From positions 40,056,863 to 40,120,862 of the forward strand of contig OX243816.1 in assembly GCA_945859605.1 (NCBI GenBank): DNA of 64,000 nucleotides, read 5' to 3'. Position 1 is the stretch's first letter. Each line of letters opens with the position of its first letter. Below the pieces are notes generated by a model, which was given only the letters and a program-made list of their open reading frames with translations, was not told the origin of the DNA and ran no database searches. Made by a program: the position numbers and the translations under genes. Of this stretch, positions 9,590 through 21,662 are shown one piece after another. The DNA comes from Lumbricus rubellus. Taxonomy: Eukaryota > Annelida > Clitellata > Crassiclitellata > Lumbricidae.

Positions 9590-10557
9590 AAATGCCTTCT
9601 TCCTGTTCTACTCCTGGCCACTCTGCAACTGGCCACCTTTTCGCTGATGATGTCCAAGCCTATGTCCATGGACCCTCTTCTGCTCAACTCCTTCTTACAA
9701 GTCGAATTGTGGATGTCATCTAATCGTCTTTCTTTGAACTCTTCCAAAACCCAGTTGATTTGGTTTGGCACTCCTCAACAGCTTCAAAAACTTGACTACA
9801 CACTGCTCTCTCAAACTTTTCCTCACTTCATCTTCTCCAGTGTTCGTGACCTAGGTGTCACCCTAGATAGTTCTCTTACCTTCACTGAACACATTGCCAA
9901 TCTTACTCGCTCTTCCTACTTCCAGCTAAGGCGTCTCAGGGCTATTCGCAAATCTGTCACATCTTCGATCTTTACCTCAATTGTTCATGCTTTTGTATGT
10001 TCTCGGATTGACTATTGTAATTCTGTCCTTATTGGTCTACCCAAGGTTCGCCTAGCTCTTCTGCAATCTGTACTCAATGCTGCCGCTAGGCTCATTGCCC
10101 GCCTTCCTCAATTCTCCCACATTGCTTCATTCATGACTGAACAACTTCACTGGCTTCCATTCTCGACCCGTATACAATTTAAGGTCCTAATTTTGGTCAT
10201 CAAGTCTCAAATGGGTCTTGCTCCGAAGTATCCGTGTGATCAGATACTTCGCCCCCTTTCTGCCACTTCGCTGCGTCCTCTTAGGTCCTCTGATCGGCTT
10301 GACCTCTTTGTCCCGCGAGTCCGGACCGTCATGGCGCAATCTAGATCATTTGCCTGCATTGTCCCTCCCTATGGAATGTGCTTCCTCCATCAGTTCGCTC
10401 TGCCATCCTCTCTGGTAGTGTATCCTCATCTTTCTCTCGTCTAAAAACTTGCCTTTTTTCTCGGAGATGAACGCACTGGGAGTGCTTCTGAAAGGCTCTT
10501 GCTGCAAGAAGCGCTTTATAAATTGTCAGATAAGATAAGATAAGATAAGATAATGGG
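9590..10557 (+). mobile_element. 5'-truncated L2/CR1-like LINE with (TAAGA)n tail
   Basis: The sequence starts at the reverse-transcriptase FADD box (LFADDVQAY near 9640) and continues in shifted frames through LSLNSSKTQLIWFG, LGVTLDSSLTF, SRIDYCNSVLIGLP and the AARLIARLP segment typical of L2/CR1-type LINEs, to about 10440. The 3' end is a direct run of AAGAT units at 10524-10552 instead of poly-A, as in this clade. Frameshifts at ~9720 and the missing 5' end make it inactive. It abuts the Polinton repeats directly, so it either inserted into the Polinton end or marks the flanking host DNA. Confidence 0.8.
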
Positions 10558-11099
10558 ATGGGTGGCGATGCGGAACTGGCTGAAGCCAGGAAGAATACAA
10601 AATGTGCACAACTTATGCAATCCTTACACTTTGTACCCATTGGCTTTCGAAAAATGGGACCAATTAAAACCAGGGGATAGTTAGTAATATCTTAAACGTG
10701 AGGAATTAGGCCTATAGATACAACTATAGCCTATATGCATACAATATACATATACAAGTGCATGGTCTCATCTCATACAATTAGGCATGCGTGCAGGCTA
10801 TGCGCTACACCCTCTATGAGCTTTATAACCCTTAATGGCTTAAGCACACACTCAGACATGATAATTAATTATAGGTCTACACTGTATTGCGAACTCACGA
10901 ACACCTGAGTAAATACATGCACACTTATAAAGCCAGTATGATTAAACGTTATAAAGCAGATTTGTTCAAATCAACTTTGGACACGGTTAGAATGATAATA
11001 GTCTCCAGAGACAAGGATGCAGTGCTGAGGTTGTACAATCAGTGATCAGTTGGAATGCTACGTCAAATAATCACAACCCTAATTACACATTTTATGGCT
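10558..11099. repeat. Left edge of the duplicated two-gene block
   Basis: No gene. From about 10690 the sequence matches 26830-27260 downstream of cGLR copy 2 (shared runs include AAGTGCATGGTCTCAT, GCAGGCTATGCGCTACACC and TTAAGCACACACTCAGACATG). This places the left boundary of the segmental duplication between the LINE tail and 10690. Confidence 0.7.
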
Positions 11100-11420
11100 T
11101 CATGTAAACATGTCAGCAATAATTGTATTGTATTGTATTGTATTTAAACATTTATAAAGCGCCTCTAGTAGGGTGAACCGTTCAGAGGCGCTCCCAGTGC
11201 GCAAGGCCCAGCGAGAAGAAACAGGTTTTGAGAAGAGACAAAGCAGAGGAGAGACTACCAGAAAGAAGTGTAGAGTGAACAGAAGGAGAAAGGGCATTCC
11301 AAAGAAAAGGACCAATTGAGACAAATGATCGAGACTGAGCCATAACAGTTCTAGACCGAGGAACCAAGAGGTCAAATCTGTTGGTGGGAGGAAGCTGAGT
11401 GAGGAGAAAGTAGAACATTA
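11100..11420 (-). mobile_element. LINE 3' end (L2/CR1-like), reverse orientation
   Basis: The minus strand encodes a LLVPRSRTVMAQSRSF-type C-terminus, close to the corresponding part of the LINE at 9590-10557. It ends with a GCGCCTCTGAACGG...AGAGGCGC hairpin and an AATAC repeat tail at 11121-11145. It is a 5'-truncated insertion. Confidence 0.7.
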
Positions 11421-13615
11421 GTCAGATATTTTGGGGCAAGACCCCGTTAATATAGGATAATTATAGTAAACAATTTGTAAAACAAACTGAAGACAAAGGA
11501 GAGACACCCTTAATTAAGGGACCAAGTCCCGATAACCGGGTTACACATGTAGTCTACAATGTACTTAGCGGAAGAGCGACCGGTTGCAGGGCTTTTTTAA
11601 CGTGCAGTTGTACACAAAATGTACAGTTCTAAATGGACTTTTGTGCAGTTATAAAAACAATCTTGTACAGTTAAAACTAGCAAGAAATGGTCATTGTCCT
11701 CCGATTGGAAGTAATTTACCATGGAGGATGGGCATGGGCAGAGACCTAGGGGAGACAGGGGACGCCCCATCCCCAATGGAGGTGCTGAGGGTGACGGCCC
11801 ATGCATTTGTTTCCCCCCCCAATCGTTGAGCGTAAGGACTAAAAAAAAGGTCCTCAACTTTTTTGGTCATCTGGCAAAAAAGTCAACAAATTTTTCTATT
11901 TTCACCGCCAAAAAAGTTTATGACATTTTTTAGTCATGTGGCCAAAAAGGTCAAGAAAATTTTCTATTTTTACTGCCGTAAGACTGACCCGTAGGCCTAT
12001 TCCGTAGACGGCGTAGAGAATGAAAACTATTCATTATTAAGCAACACCACATAAGGTCAGCATACAGCTAGTAACAGTAAACTAGCAATCGATTCTGCCG
12101 TGAATTATTCAGGAAACTTCATAAAGCCTTACAGTGACCGCGGGTCTCTAAATCTCACAACATGATAACAGCCTGCCTCGACAGAGCTTGACCTACCACC
12201 TCAAATAGTGGACAAGGTCCGCGTATGCAGCATGCATGCAGAGAACCTACCTGGCGTTATACCATAGGAGACAACATCCATCGTTTGTCCCAAGTCGAGA
12301 AGGTTGTCAGCGCCTGATCTCGGTGCCTCTATAGACACGCTCTCCGAGTGCGGAGAGCACACGGTCTTCTAGTTGCTGCGTTTCATGTGGTGACCGGGGC
12401 AACCACGGCTGCAAACTTACTGTGATTATTTAATCACATCTTAGACGCAGGACTCCGAACTATTTTAATTTGCTTTAAAATGAAAACTTTTTGCGGAAAA
12501 CTTAAAGTTTTGGTCAACTAAAAATAAAAATTAAGTAAAAAAATATATATAATTTTTATAACGAAATAAAGCGAAGGCGCGAAACCGGCCAAAACAATAA
12601 CTGAAGCCAAAGCAGTCGAAACTAATTATAGCGAAAACACGTAACGATAACCTAAAGTGGAAGTTCTATTCAATGTATTTGTGCATAAGGACGAAAATAA
12701 GGAAGTCCGCGATATAATCTTATCTTTCCAACTGTTTAAAAATAATCATTGAGGCGTTCGGTAATTTTCCGATCATTCGGAATTTTATCAGATGTCGAAA
12801 CTTCCTATACGATAATATGGGGCGAAGCAACACAACTCGCAGTTTCTGATGCAAAAGCCAAACAACAGCGAGGTGGGAAGAGGTCTTTACCAAATCCGCT
12901 ACTTAGGTCAAGTATACCGGTAGGGCATATAGGCCTATACGCTTCATAGAAACAGATGTGTTATTATCGCAACCAAAGTAAAACCAAGAGTGCAAGAGTA
13001 AAGTTAAACACTAAACATATCTCATGGTCATCTCTACAATTAAGCTCTAAATTTGGATGAACAATTCGAATGAATGCAGGAACCCAAAGGAACCAGAAAA
13101 CGAGAAATTTTAGTGAGGAAACGAGTTATTAAGATAACCGTGACCCTCAGTATGACTGTAATTGAGTATTACACATGAAAGTAGCCTTTAGTCCCAGTGA
13201 CGCCATAATTATTATCTGTAGGCCTAGATAAGATTGATTTCAAAGATTGCACAACGCAATTTTAGCCAACATTGGGCAGCGGTAAATATAGGCCTACAGG
13301 CCCTACAGGCCTACACGTAGGCTTTGATCGCGTTACCTGCATTAACTGCAATTTAGGGTATACGCCCAGTTCCGCTGTATTAATTAATATAAAAGGCCAG
13401 GTAACGTCGCCGCAATGCAAATGAAGAAAAGCACAATGCCGTATTATGTGCCCGTGTGCAGGAAGCTGAACCTCTGGTTAGTTTGGTTGATAAGCCTGCA
13501 ACGAACAGATGATAACGACAACATAGTCTGCTGATAGGAATATACACGCCTTACGTTTCGTCAGTCTTCGGACACTGGCGAAAGACGTGAAGGGAAATTG
13601 CGAGCTCTGTAGTAC
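11421..13615. other. Spacer upstream of cGLR copy 1
   Basis: 11440-11580 matches 27260-27310 plus 27690-27775 of the second block and contains its empty MITE site near 11495. 11585-11690 has diverged GTGCAGTTGTA repeats like those at 18066-18212. 11840-11960 has AAAAAAGTC-type repeats also seen near 18400, 19750 and 27590. 13075-13260 matches the upstream of copy 3 (29655-29830). I see no gene in 12000-13060. Confidence 0.5.
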
Positions 13616-14066
13616 CGGTGTAAAGGTTTCAGATTACCCCCTCCTAAACATTACCCCCCTGAAAACTGTAAATTGCATCAATCATCGCATTTATTGCACT
13701 AAAAATATCGGAAAAATCATCCCGCTTCTTGTTTTGGTCTGAAGATTTTCATCCGTCATCCCACTTCGTGGTTTGTTATCAATATTTTCATCTGTAACTA
13801 AAATACTAATCGCCGCTGAAGTTTACATGGAGACAATGGCTTCGAGGCTATTATTTTTTCCCGATCAAAATATTGATAGCAAACTACGAAGTGGGATGAC
13901 CGATGGAAATCTTCAGACCAAAACAAGAAGCGGGATGATTTTTGATTTTTTTAGTGCAATAAATGCGGTGATTGATGCAAATCTAGTTTCCGGGGGTAAT
14001 CTGAAACCGGTTTCAAGTTACCGGGGGGTAATGTTTAGGAGGGGGTAATTTGAAACCTTTACACCG
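13616..14066. mobile_element. Palindromic non-autonomous DNA transposon with GTAC target duplication
   Basis: The ends CGGTGTAAAGGTTTCA...TGAAACCTTTACACCG are inverted, and the inverted similarity extends almost to the centre (TTACCCCC, GATGATT, CTTCAGACCAAAACAAG blocks on both arms). GTAC flanks both sides (13612-13615, 14067-14070). The paralogous site in block 2 (AGCTCTGTAGTACACACTCG near 30200) lacks the element, which confirms the boundaries. Confidence 0.8.
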
Positions 14067-14227
14067 GTACCACTCATACACATTAAGTCTTATATATAGG
14101 CTACACAAAATTAATACATGAATGCACAAATAAATAAATTCGTACATAGGCTACATACATGCATAGATCCGCACGTTGATAATAGAAACACAAATAAATT
14201 GATACACAGAATCACACACGCCTACCT

Positions 14228-14253
14228 AACACACACACACACACACACACACA
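14228..14253. repeat. (CA)n microsatellite upstream of cGLR copy 1
   Basis: An uninterrupted CA run about 80 bp before the start codon at 14335. Other cGLR copies have TA or CATA repeats at the same place. Confidence 0.9.
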
Positions 14254-14334
14254 TAAGCTTACGTATATAGGCCTTCGCACGTGCCTACGTTCTTACATAC
14301 ATATACGCACAACGTCGCACACAAAGTAGACAAA

Positions 14335-17234
14335 ATGCAGCGAACATCGGACAACATATTGTCTGCGATCCTGAACGAAACAACAGAATACGATCCAAAG
14401 ACATGCAATACTTGTACGCGACAACTTTTTTATGGTCAATAGTTGTCCAGAGAGTGATTTTGAGGTACCGACCTACAAATTTCGCACTGGAAGTTCCGCT
14501 GAGCTGCGTATCAAGACATTGCTGAGCTGCGTTGGCGATGTGGACATCATGTATCACCAATTTGATAGGATCGCACTGCCGTCGCCGTCGCAATATCTAC
14601 TATCACGCAGATTGGAGGCCATGAATACTTTACTCGATCTGCACAGCATTGTACCATTGCCTGACTATCCGGGATATGTACGTCTGCAAGTGGACGGCTT
14701 CCTTGCATGGAACAAATACACGGAAAAATACGATGTTATCAGACCCAGAAAACGAAACGTCATTTTGTCAAATTCTCGTAAGTCGTAATCAATAATTTAT
14801 ACAAAAACATTTAGTTACCGAGAAGATTATCTGCTCACTCGACCAACAATGACAAGCTGGACACACCTGGACACACAGTGTGGTTGGCCTACCTATCCCA
14901 TTTGTCTGCAATCTTCAATATAGAATACGTCTGCATGTGTATGACGCACCATCACTGACACAGGGTAGGCCTATCTCTCTCTCATTCTCTGTCTGCCTCT
15001 CTCTCTCCGTCTCTATCTGTCTCCCTCACACTCTCCCTTTCTCTGTCTGTCTGTCTCTCTCTCTGAATATATATATTTATATATGTATGTATGCCAAAAG
15101 TTGATACTCTGTGTCTATGCCATTTTTAGTTTCTCGAGATAACGGCACAGCTCAAGGACCAGCTGTACACACTCACAAGGGAAGCATTGAAACCATGATG
15201 AACGGTCGCTGTTCCTTCACAACAATAGAATGTGATTATGTGAAATGCGTTCGATGTCCATGCTGGCCTAGTGATGCCCAAGACTTCATCGATCGGTTGA
15301 AACCAAGCGGATGGCCAACAGTCAATCTGATCCAAGAGGTAAAAGAGGGCGGGTGCCATATCGTTCCGGTTAGTCATACAGACTGTAGATCTACCGACGC
15401 GCTACAGTGGCGATTATCATTTTCAAGGGCAGAGATTGTCTTAATTCGCAGCTGGACTAAAGTTCAGCAAATCGTCTATCATCTGCTGCGATTCTTCATA
15501 AAGAACACTCTAGGTGCGAAAAACGAGATTGTGTCAAATTATCACCTTAAAACAATCATGTTATGGAAATGTGAACAACCAGATGAAACGTTCTGGAACG
15601 AATCGCAACTCATAGGAATAGTCAGTCGTCTGATATCTTGTCTTGTGCAACACTTGAACAGCAAAAGACTTCTGCATTATTTCATTTCAAGATGCAATCT
15701 GTTTGACAGTCGTAAAGTAAGAAACAGCCGAACACAATGTGAGCAGATGACACTAAAGCTAATTCCTTTTGTCGCGGTTGAGACTCTGGTCGACTGGTTT
15801 CTAGAAAACTACTTGATACCTGCCTATGAAAAAATTCCACAACACCAAATCACTAAACACATGGGAGGCCTTAGAAATATAACTCACCTAATCAGAGGTG
15901 CGATCAATCGTGATCAAAGAAGAGATCGATTAGAAGAACTTCGTGTAAAATATCTTGAATCATACAGGGACAGCAAAGTTTCAAGAGGTTTAATTGACAT
16001 CGAGTTTTGCGTTAGAATTATCATGGTTGAATTTTTACCAAAAGGCTTGCTGCTTAATCCAGATCTAAGCTTATTTCAGATGTACCTACATACGCTACCG
16101 ACTGTTGATGTGAGACTGCATAGGTTTTTTCGAGGGTTTTGGTATCTGCTTATGGCTGATCAGCTTCCGAAATTGAGCTCCAAGCTGATTTGTTCACAAC
16201 TCGTCAGTGTTACCTTGGACTTAATAGGAGTTCCAAATGCCACTGCCTACTCCCGTCTTTTTCGTGCTTTTCAAGACGACAGCTCAGAGTCATACTTTCA
16301 CAAAGCCATATTATTGCTTCGCATCCAAATTACGGAAACGACGGAAGCAAGATTACTGCTAGCATTATCGAAAGCATGTTTGGTGAAGTCTTTAGAAAGT
16401 CATGGCGAACTGTCCATGGTTTACGACGCAGCCACTGCATATCTTGTCACAATGTTGTATAGTGAAAAGCAGTATCAACTGGCTTTGGATTTCTGCGACT
16501 CCATAATTTCAAAGATAGCATCGCATCAGATCAGCGACTGTTGTAGGGTTGAATTTCAGCTCTTACCAGAGTGTGACGACATTTCTGTTGCTTCGGGATT
16601 CTCTCATCTTTATGAGTACATCATAAGAAATATATCTCTACAAACTAACTACCCACACTCGACTTCAAAAGACCTGAAGCCAACCTTGTTGGTATATTTT
16701 ATCAGCGCTAAAGCTTGCATGAGATGTCAGAGTAACACAACTTATACGCAAGTGTTTCGTCTAGTGCGGCTCTATTACAGTTTCCTGACAAAGAATTTAC
16801 CAAGAGCATTGTTGTCTACGTGCGATTTCTGCTTGTACGGTTTCATGGTGAGCGACCTTAGGAAGTTGAAACTGTGTTCATCGGTTTCTGAACGTCATTC
16901 TTTTCGTGATTCTAATCCTGCAAAACGAACTCTCGTCTACTCTCGACGTGAAGTCAGGGACGTCAGCACATGCGGCAGGTCATTCTTATGTAATGCGACA
17001 GCAGCTGCCAAGCAGTGTTCGTTTGAAATCTTGATAAATCGAAAGCATTTGATCGATATGTACATCGAAATGAGTCTGTCTCAAATCTCAACTGGTGGCA
17101 GAATATCGTGCAATGAGTCATTGCAGACGGGGAAAATGCGATTAAGCGATGAAGATATGCTGCTAAGTAATGAATGCTCCAAACTCTTCCGATATCAGAT
17201 GTTCAAGACCTTTCATTCTGTTCTTAGGCGATGA
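14335..17234 (+). pseudogene. Mab-21/cGAS-like receptor gene, copy 1 (type A), decayed
   Basis: Exon 1 is 14335-14777 (donor GTAAGT), exon 2 starts at 15130 after ATTTTTAG; the intron is only 352 bp. Exon 1 has lost about 13 bp after the PKT codons near 14403 plus a further indel, so the frame from the first ATG stops at TAG ~14440. Translation from the ATG at 14432 would rejoin the normal frame but lack the N-terminal helix. The core signature GSSAELRI...GDVDIM is present, as is the third Asp in CDYVKCVRCPCWP. Exon 2 carries the Mab-21 C-lobe (SFSRAEIVLIRSWTK, YHLKTIMLWKCE) and a helical C-terminal region. A frame-shifting insertion near 17085 replaces the normal C-terminus; the decayed remainder runs to about 17480 and no third exon is seen. 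Confidence 0.85.
14975..15067. repeat. CT-rich tract in intron 1 of cGLR copy 1
   Basis: An imperfect TCTCTC/TGTC run followed by TATATATATT, shortly before the exon-2 acceptor. It is simple sequence. Confidence 0.8.
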
Positions 17235-17820
17235 TCTTGCGCAGATAATAGTTAATAGATAGAAATCTCACTCACGCGTCATCAGTGTGTCTTGTGGGAT
17301 CTTCAGGATCCAGAAAGCAACATTGCGCGGAGTATTATAGAACTGACCTTACTACAAAAATAGGTCTATCTGGAAGCAATGCCTGGAGAGGATTGAGCTG
17401 AAATTGAATTTTTACGCCTCACTTACCAAAGGATTCGAACAAATCGTTCAGACTTAATCTTGCACGGAGACAAACGCGTCAGGTATCGTATAGGCCTACA
17501 ACCAAATTTGGTATCGACACACGCTGACAGCGTCTGTCAGAAAGGAAAACAAAGAGTGAAGGCAAACAGGAAAATGCTGGAGGGCACAGACGATAATTTT
17601 ATGACTTTTTATTCAATATAGGCTAATCAACTTTTGCCTTCCTGCAACTTATGCTGCGTATTCCATTTAATTATACATTTACTTCTTATAGTTATATCAT
17701 CAAATGTAACTAAGAATTGATGCTCTTTTGTTGTTTTTTAGTGATTGCTGATTTGGTGGCAGTGGTTGTGGTGCTCTTTGTAGTGGAAGCAGTTGTATTA
17801 GGCTACTACTACAGCTAGCA
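17235..17820. other. Decayed 3' end of cGLR copy 1 and spacer
   Basis: 17235-17480 still aligns with the last ~80 codons of copies 3 and 4 (GATGATCTTGCGCAGATAA, ACCAAAGGATTCGAACA) but has several stops and indels. 17480-17820 shows no feature. Confidence 0.6.
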
Positions 17821-17826
17821 GTAGAG

Positions 17827-17930
17827 GTGGTGGTGGTGGTGGTGGTGGTGGTGGTGGTGGTGGTGGTGGTGGTGGTGGTGGTGGTGGTGGTGGTGGTGGT
17901 GGTGGTGGTGGTGGTGGTGGTAGTAGTAGG
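17827..17930. repeat. (GGT)n microsatellite
   Basis: About 34 uninterrupted GGT triplets within a wider G/T-rich tract (17750-18060). Confidence 0.95.
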
Positions 17931-18065
17931 TCTATAGTTGTGGTAGTAATGCGAGTTGTAGCAATTGCAGCAGTAGGAGTGGTTGTGGTTCCATAACCAC
18001 TACTAGTGGTGGTCGTGGTTGTGGTGGTTGTGGTGGTGGTGGTTGGGTCGATCAGGTTTTTTTAA

Positions 18066-18212
18066 ACGTGCAGTTCTACACAAAATGTGCAGTTGTAAAT
18101 GAATTCGTGCAGTTGTAAATGAATTTTTGCAGTTGTAAATGAATTTGTGCAGTTGTAAATGAATTTGTGCAGTTGTAAATGAAATTGTGCAGTTGTAAAA
18201 GCAGTTGTGTGC
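18066..18212. repeat. 20-bp tandem repeat GTGCAGTTGTAAATGAATTT
   Basis: Six to seven slightly diverged direct copies. The same core, GTGCAGTTGTA, is found near 11600, so this is a dispersed satellite-like unit. It makes a spurious reverse-strand ORF rich in Thr, Ala, Gln and Leu. Confidence 0.85.
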
Positions 18213-18667
18213 AGTAAAAATCATTAGAAAAAGGTAAATGCAGCCGGTTTACCACGGAAGAACGAAGGACCTGTGCCGTGAAAACTGAAAAAAATAGGCA
18301 GGATGGCGAAAAAATGGTAGTGGACGACATAAAAAGTCATCAGTTTTTCATGTGGCGATTTGAGACATATTTCAGGCAAGACTTCCCACAAATTCTGATA
18401 AGCGACTAAAAAAGGTCATCGGTTTTTTTATGGCGACTTGCGAAATTTTTGGCAAACTTGGCACAAATTGCTGACAAACGACTAAACATAGCTCATGAGT
18501 TTTTTGTCTTCGACTTCCGACATTTCTGGGGGAAAGTTTAAGAAACGAAGAGAAATTTTCGCCAAACAAAGCCGCACTAAAATCTTCATGGTTGTGCAAG
18601 AGTTCTTCTGCAAATTTCTTTTGAAAAATCCCTGAGTGGGTGGTGGTGTAATAGTGGTGGTGGCTGA

Positions 18668-19065
18668 GAGCCGGTGTCACGAAATAAAGTCTCCCACCGA
18701 TACAAAGTCTCCCGATACAAAGTCTCCCGCCGAAACAGAGTATCTCCTGGCTGAAACTAAGTATTGGAAGAAATTTTCTGAAGTAAAAGCCTAATAGTTT
18801 CTTGTTATATAACCTGGCAACGTAAACTAACCGTTGCTCATCTCTAAATTTGATGCAACTGCAGCCCATTTCACGCTGAACGGGGGAGACTTTATTTCGT
18901 GGACGGCGGAAATATTCTCTCCTCCCACGGAGACTTTATTTCCGAATATACTCTCCGGGGGCGATTTTATTCTGGAACAGATCCGCCGGGGGAGAATCTT
19001 TTTCGAAATAAAGTCTCCGGGGAGACTTTTATGGGAGGCTCTGTCAGACTGTCACGCGACACCGG
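18668..19065. mobile_element. Putative non-autonomous element built of GGAGACTTTATTTC repeats
   Basis: The outer ends are CCGGTGTC (18670) and GACACCGG (~19063). Inside, AAATAAAGTCTCC occurs in both orientations at least seven times. No target duplication is obvious. The repeat-rich palindromic make-up suggests a MITE or fold-back; confidence is low. Confidence 0.4.
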
Positions 19066-19149
19066 CGGCGGCTGGGACAAATGTAGAAATAATAGTAGGC
19101 CTATGTAGTTGCAGTGAATAACGGTGATCATGAACGTATTATGCTTCAT

Positions 19150-19520
19150 CTACAGGGTTGGTAAAAAATGACACTCCTGAGGTTTTTGATAATAATATTA
19201 TCATGGCCAGAGGTAAGAGTTTTTAATGAAATTCTACGGGCTTAGCGTAAAGACAATTCATATTTCGGCCTACGTACAATGGCTAAATGTAACCAAAATA
19301 TTTATAAGAGAACAAAAAGTAATATCACTTTAATGAATCCACCAACTGTTTGTTGGGGATTTCACATTAAGCAATTTTATGAAGTCACATCTCAAATAAC
19401 TGCTATCAAATAGCCTTGATATTGTCAGACAATCATTATGATTTTTGCTATTTTTATAATTATAAGTTAACAATTAAAAAATAGTATGATACAAAATCAG
19501 ATTCTAAGAAACCATAGAGC
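19150..19520. mobile_element. Relic of the mariner-like fold-back family
   Basis: The sequence resembles one arm of the element at 28023-29198: ATGAAATT..TACGGGCTTA, GACAATTCATAT, TACGTACAATGGCTAAAT, TATCACTTTAATGAATCCACC and the later CTCGATATTGTCAGACAATCATTA part. It has no intact termini. Confidence 0.55.
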
Positions 19521-19622
19521 ACCATAAAAATATTCTCGTTCTGGCTGTGCTGGAAACAATAACCACTGGAGGCTGCAACACGATCAACATGACCTGTAGC
19601 AGATATAGGCCTAGCCTATCAG

Positions 19623-19990
19623 CAGGGCTGTATTCAAGGGTATACGGCGTATACTCACCTCTGGGGAAAACGGCATCGTATACTCACCTCCCGAAAAGTA
19701 AAGTATAGCCTACGCGGCTAAAAAGCAGGGTAGGCCTACTTTTAAGCGAACGACTAAAAAAGTTCATGAAGTTTTGTGCGGTGAATTGATGAAATTTTCC
19801 CGAGATTTTTGGCCGGATGACTAAATAAATTTTCCCGAGATTTATTGGCCGGATGACTAAATAAATTTTCTCGAAGTTTTGGCCGGATGACTAAAAAAGG
19901 TCGTCAGAAATTTCGGATCCAAAAAAGGTTGGATTTCCTCCCGGCCAGTGTGTAGGCGTACTCACCTAAACATTTACCAGTACAGCCCTG
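19623..19990. mobile_element. hAT-like MITE, copy 1
   Basis: Perfect 10-bp ends CAGGGCTGTA / TACAGCCCTG, flanked by CCTATCAG (19615-19622) and CCTATAAG (19991-19998), an 8-bp duplication with one mismatch. The interior contains TATACGGCGTATACTCACC and GGCCGGATGACTAAA repeats shared with 27309-27684. Confidence 0.8.
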
Positions 19991-20041
19991 CCTATAAGTA
20001 GCCTAGCCTATACGCTCAGTCCTAAACAATAGCCTATTATA

Positions 20042-21662
20042 CTGCCGTGCTAAGCAAAAAGACAGTAACTCAAGTTTTTCCGTTTTTGAGTTAGCACTTG
20101 TTTTCACATCCTGACAACATGTTCTATCATATCTGGAAGCAAGGAAACGGTATCGGTCCGGGAACATGGAAAAAAACGGAAACGAAATTAACAGTATCTC
20201 AAATTTGGGTCGTCGTGCTGAGCAAAAACGCAGTAACTTGAGTTACTGTCTTCTTGCTTAGTATTCCATGTATATTCAAGTTCGACCGATTTACATATAT
20301 TTCAATATATCGGCTTTCAAATCACCTAGAATCGTCATCTTGGTGTCCAAACATACACATTCAAGGTCAAGGAGTCTAATAGGGTCATCTAAAAGTTTCC
20401 CCATGGTTCTGAATGGCGGCCATTTTCCAAAATGGCGTTCAAAATATGGATTTTTCAATTTCTCAGCTTACAATTCACTTAGAATCGTCATCTTTGTGTC
20501 AAAACATACACATTCATGGTCACGGATACCAGTGGAGCCATCCAAATTTTCCCAATGGCCTCAATGGCGGCCATTTTCCAAAATGGCAGACCCAACAAGA
20601 AGGATTTGTCAATATCACGGCTTTCAATTAACTTAGAATCGTCATCTTGGTGTCAAAACATACCCATCTCAGGTCAAGGATCACAACAGGGCCATCACAA
20701 AGTTCCATATGACCTCAATGGCGGCCATTTTCCAAAATGGCGGACCCAAAAAAGGGATTTGTTAATATCTCGGCTTTCAGTTCACTTGAAATTGTCATCT
20801 TGGTGTCAAAACATGCACATTTCAGTCAGGGATCTCAATAAAGCCATCACATAGTTCCCAGTGACCTCAATGGCCACCATTTTCCAAAATGGCCGACCCA
20901 AAAAGAGGGATTTGCAAAATTCACATTTTGGACGGCCATTTTGAAAATGACCGCCATTGAAGCCAGATGAAGTTTTGGGTGACCCCATTGGAATCCTTGT
21001 CCCTAAATATGTATATTTACGCACCAAGATGACGGTTCTAAGTGGATTCAATGCTGAGATATTAAAAAATCACGATTTTGGTCGGCCATTTTGAAAAATG
21101 GCCGCCGTTGAAGCCAGAGTTGGTTTTAGATGGCACTATTGGAATCATCGTCCCTAAATATGTATGATTAGACACTAAGATGACACTTCTAAGTGAAATA
21201 GAAGCCGAGATATTTAAAAGTATGTATATCTGTCGGCCATTTTGGAAAATGGCTGCCATTGGGGCCAGAGGGCAAATCTGCAATGACCCTATAGCCAAAT
21301 ATTTTTCTCAGGACATGTTCGTGGTATATACCAAATTTCATGTTTGTATCACAAAGAGAACAATTATTTTTAACCATCCCGCTCTACCATTAGGATGAGT
21401 TACTGCTTTCTTGCTTAGCATCAAACCGATGTCCAATTCTTCGATACTAAGCAAAAAAGCAGTATCTCACTTTTATACAATTGTTACACAAATTTCACAA
21501 AAAACTAGTTTAGTTTCAAAATTCAGTAGTTTATATATAACTGCTTGCAAAAATTCAGAAAGATTCTAGCTTTATTTCTGGTTGAATTAAACCGATTTCT
21601 TCTTTATCGTTTTACGCAAAATCGTCTTTTTTGAGTTACTGTCTTTTTGCTTAGCACGGCAG
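20042..21662. mobile_element. Composite fold-back element with inverted arrays of a ~150-bp unit
   Basis: The termini CTGCCGTGCTAAGCAAAAAG and CTTTTTGCTTAGCACGGCAG are inverted and continue into AGTAACTCAA, with TATA on each flank. Subterminal copies of AAGCAAAAANGCAGTAACT recur near 20225 and 21410-21470. The interior holds four to five units in + orientation (20290-20920) and two to three in reverse (20925-21300), each with the palindrome GCCATTTTCCAAAATGGC and a GTCATCTTGGTGTCAAAACAT segment. No protein-coding signal. Confidence 0.75.

Noticed and set aside
12246..12300. Possible U1 snRNA start (CCTACCTGGCGTTATACCATAGG)
   Set aside because: Only the first ~25 bases resemble U1; the rest does not follow the U1 structure and no Sm site is seen.
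12749..12949. 66-codon ORF upstream of cGLR copy 1
   Set aside because: No family resemblance, no paralog upstream of the other copies, length expected by chance.
18066..18212. Possible CRISPR-like array
   Set aside because: Units are directly abutting 20-bp tandem repeats without unique spacers, in a eukaryotic setting.
20268..21398. Overlapping 70-120 codon ORFs in the fold-back element
   Set aside because: They arise from the repeated ~150-bp unit read in several frames on both strands; no known protein motif.
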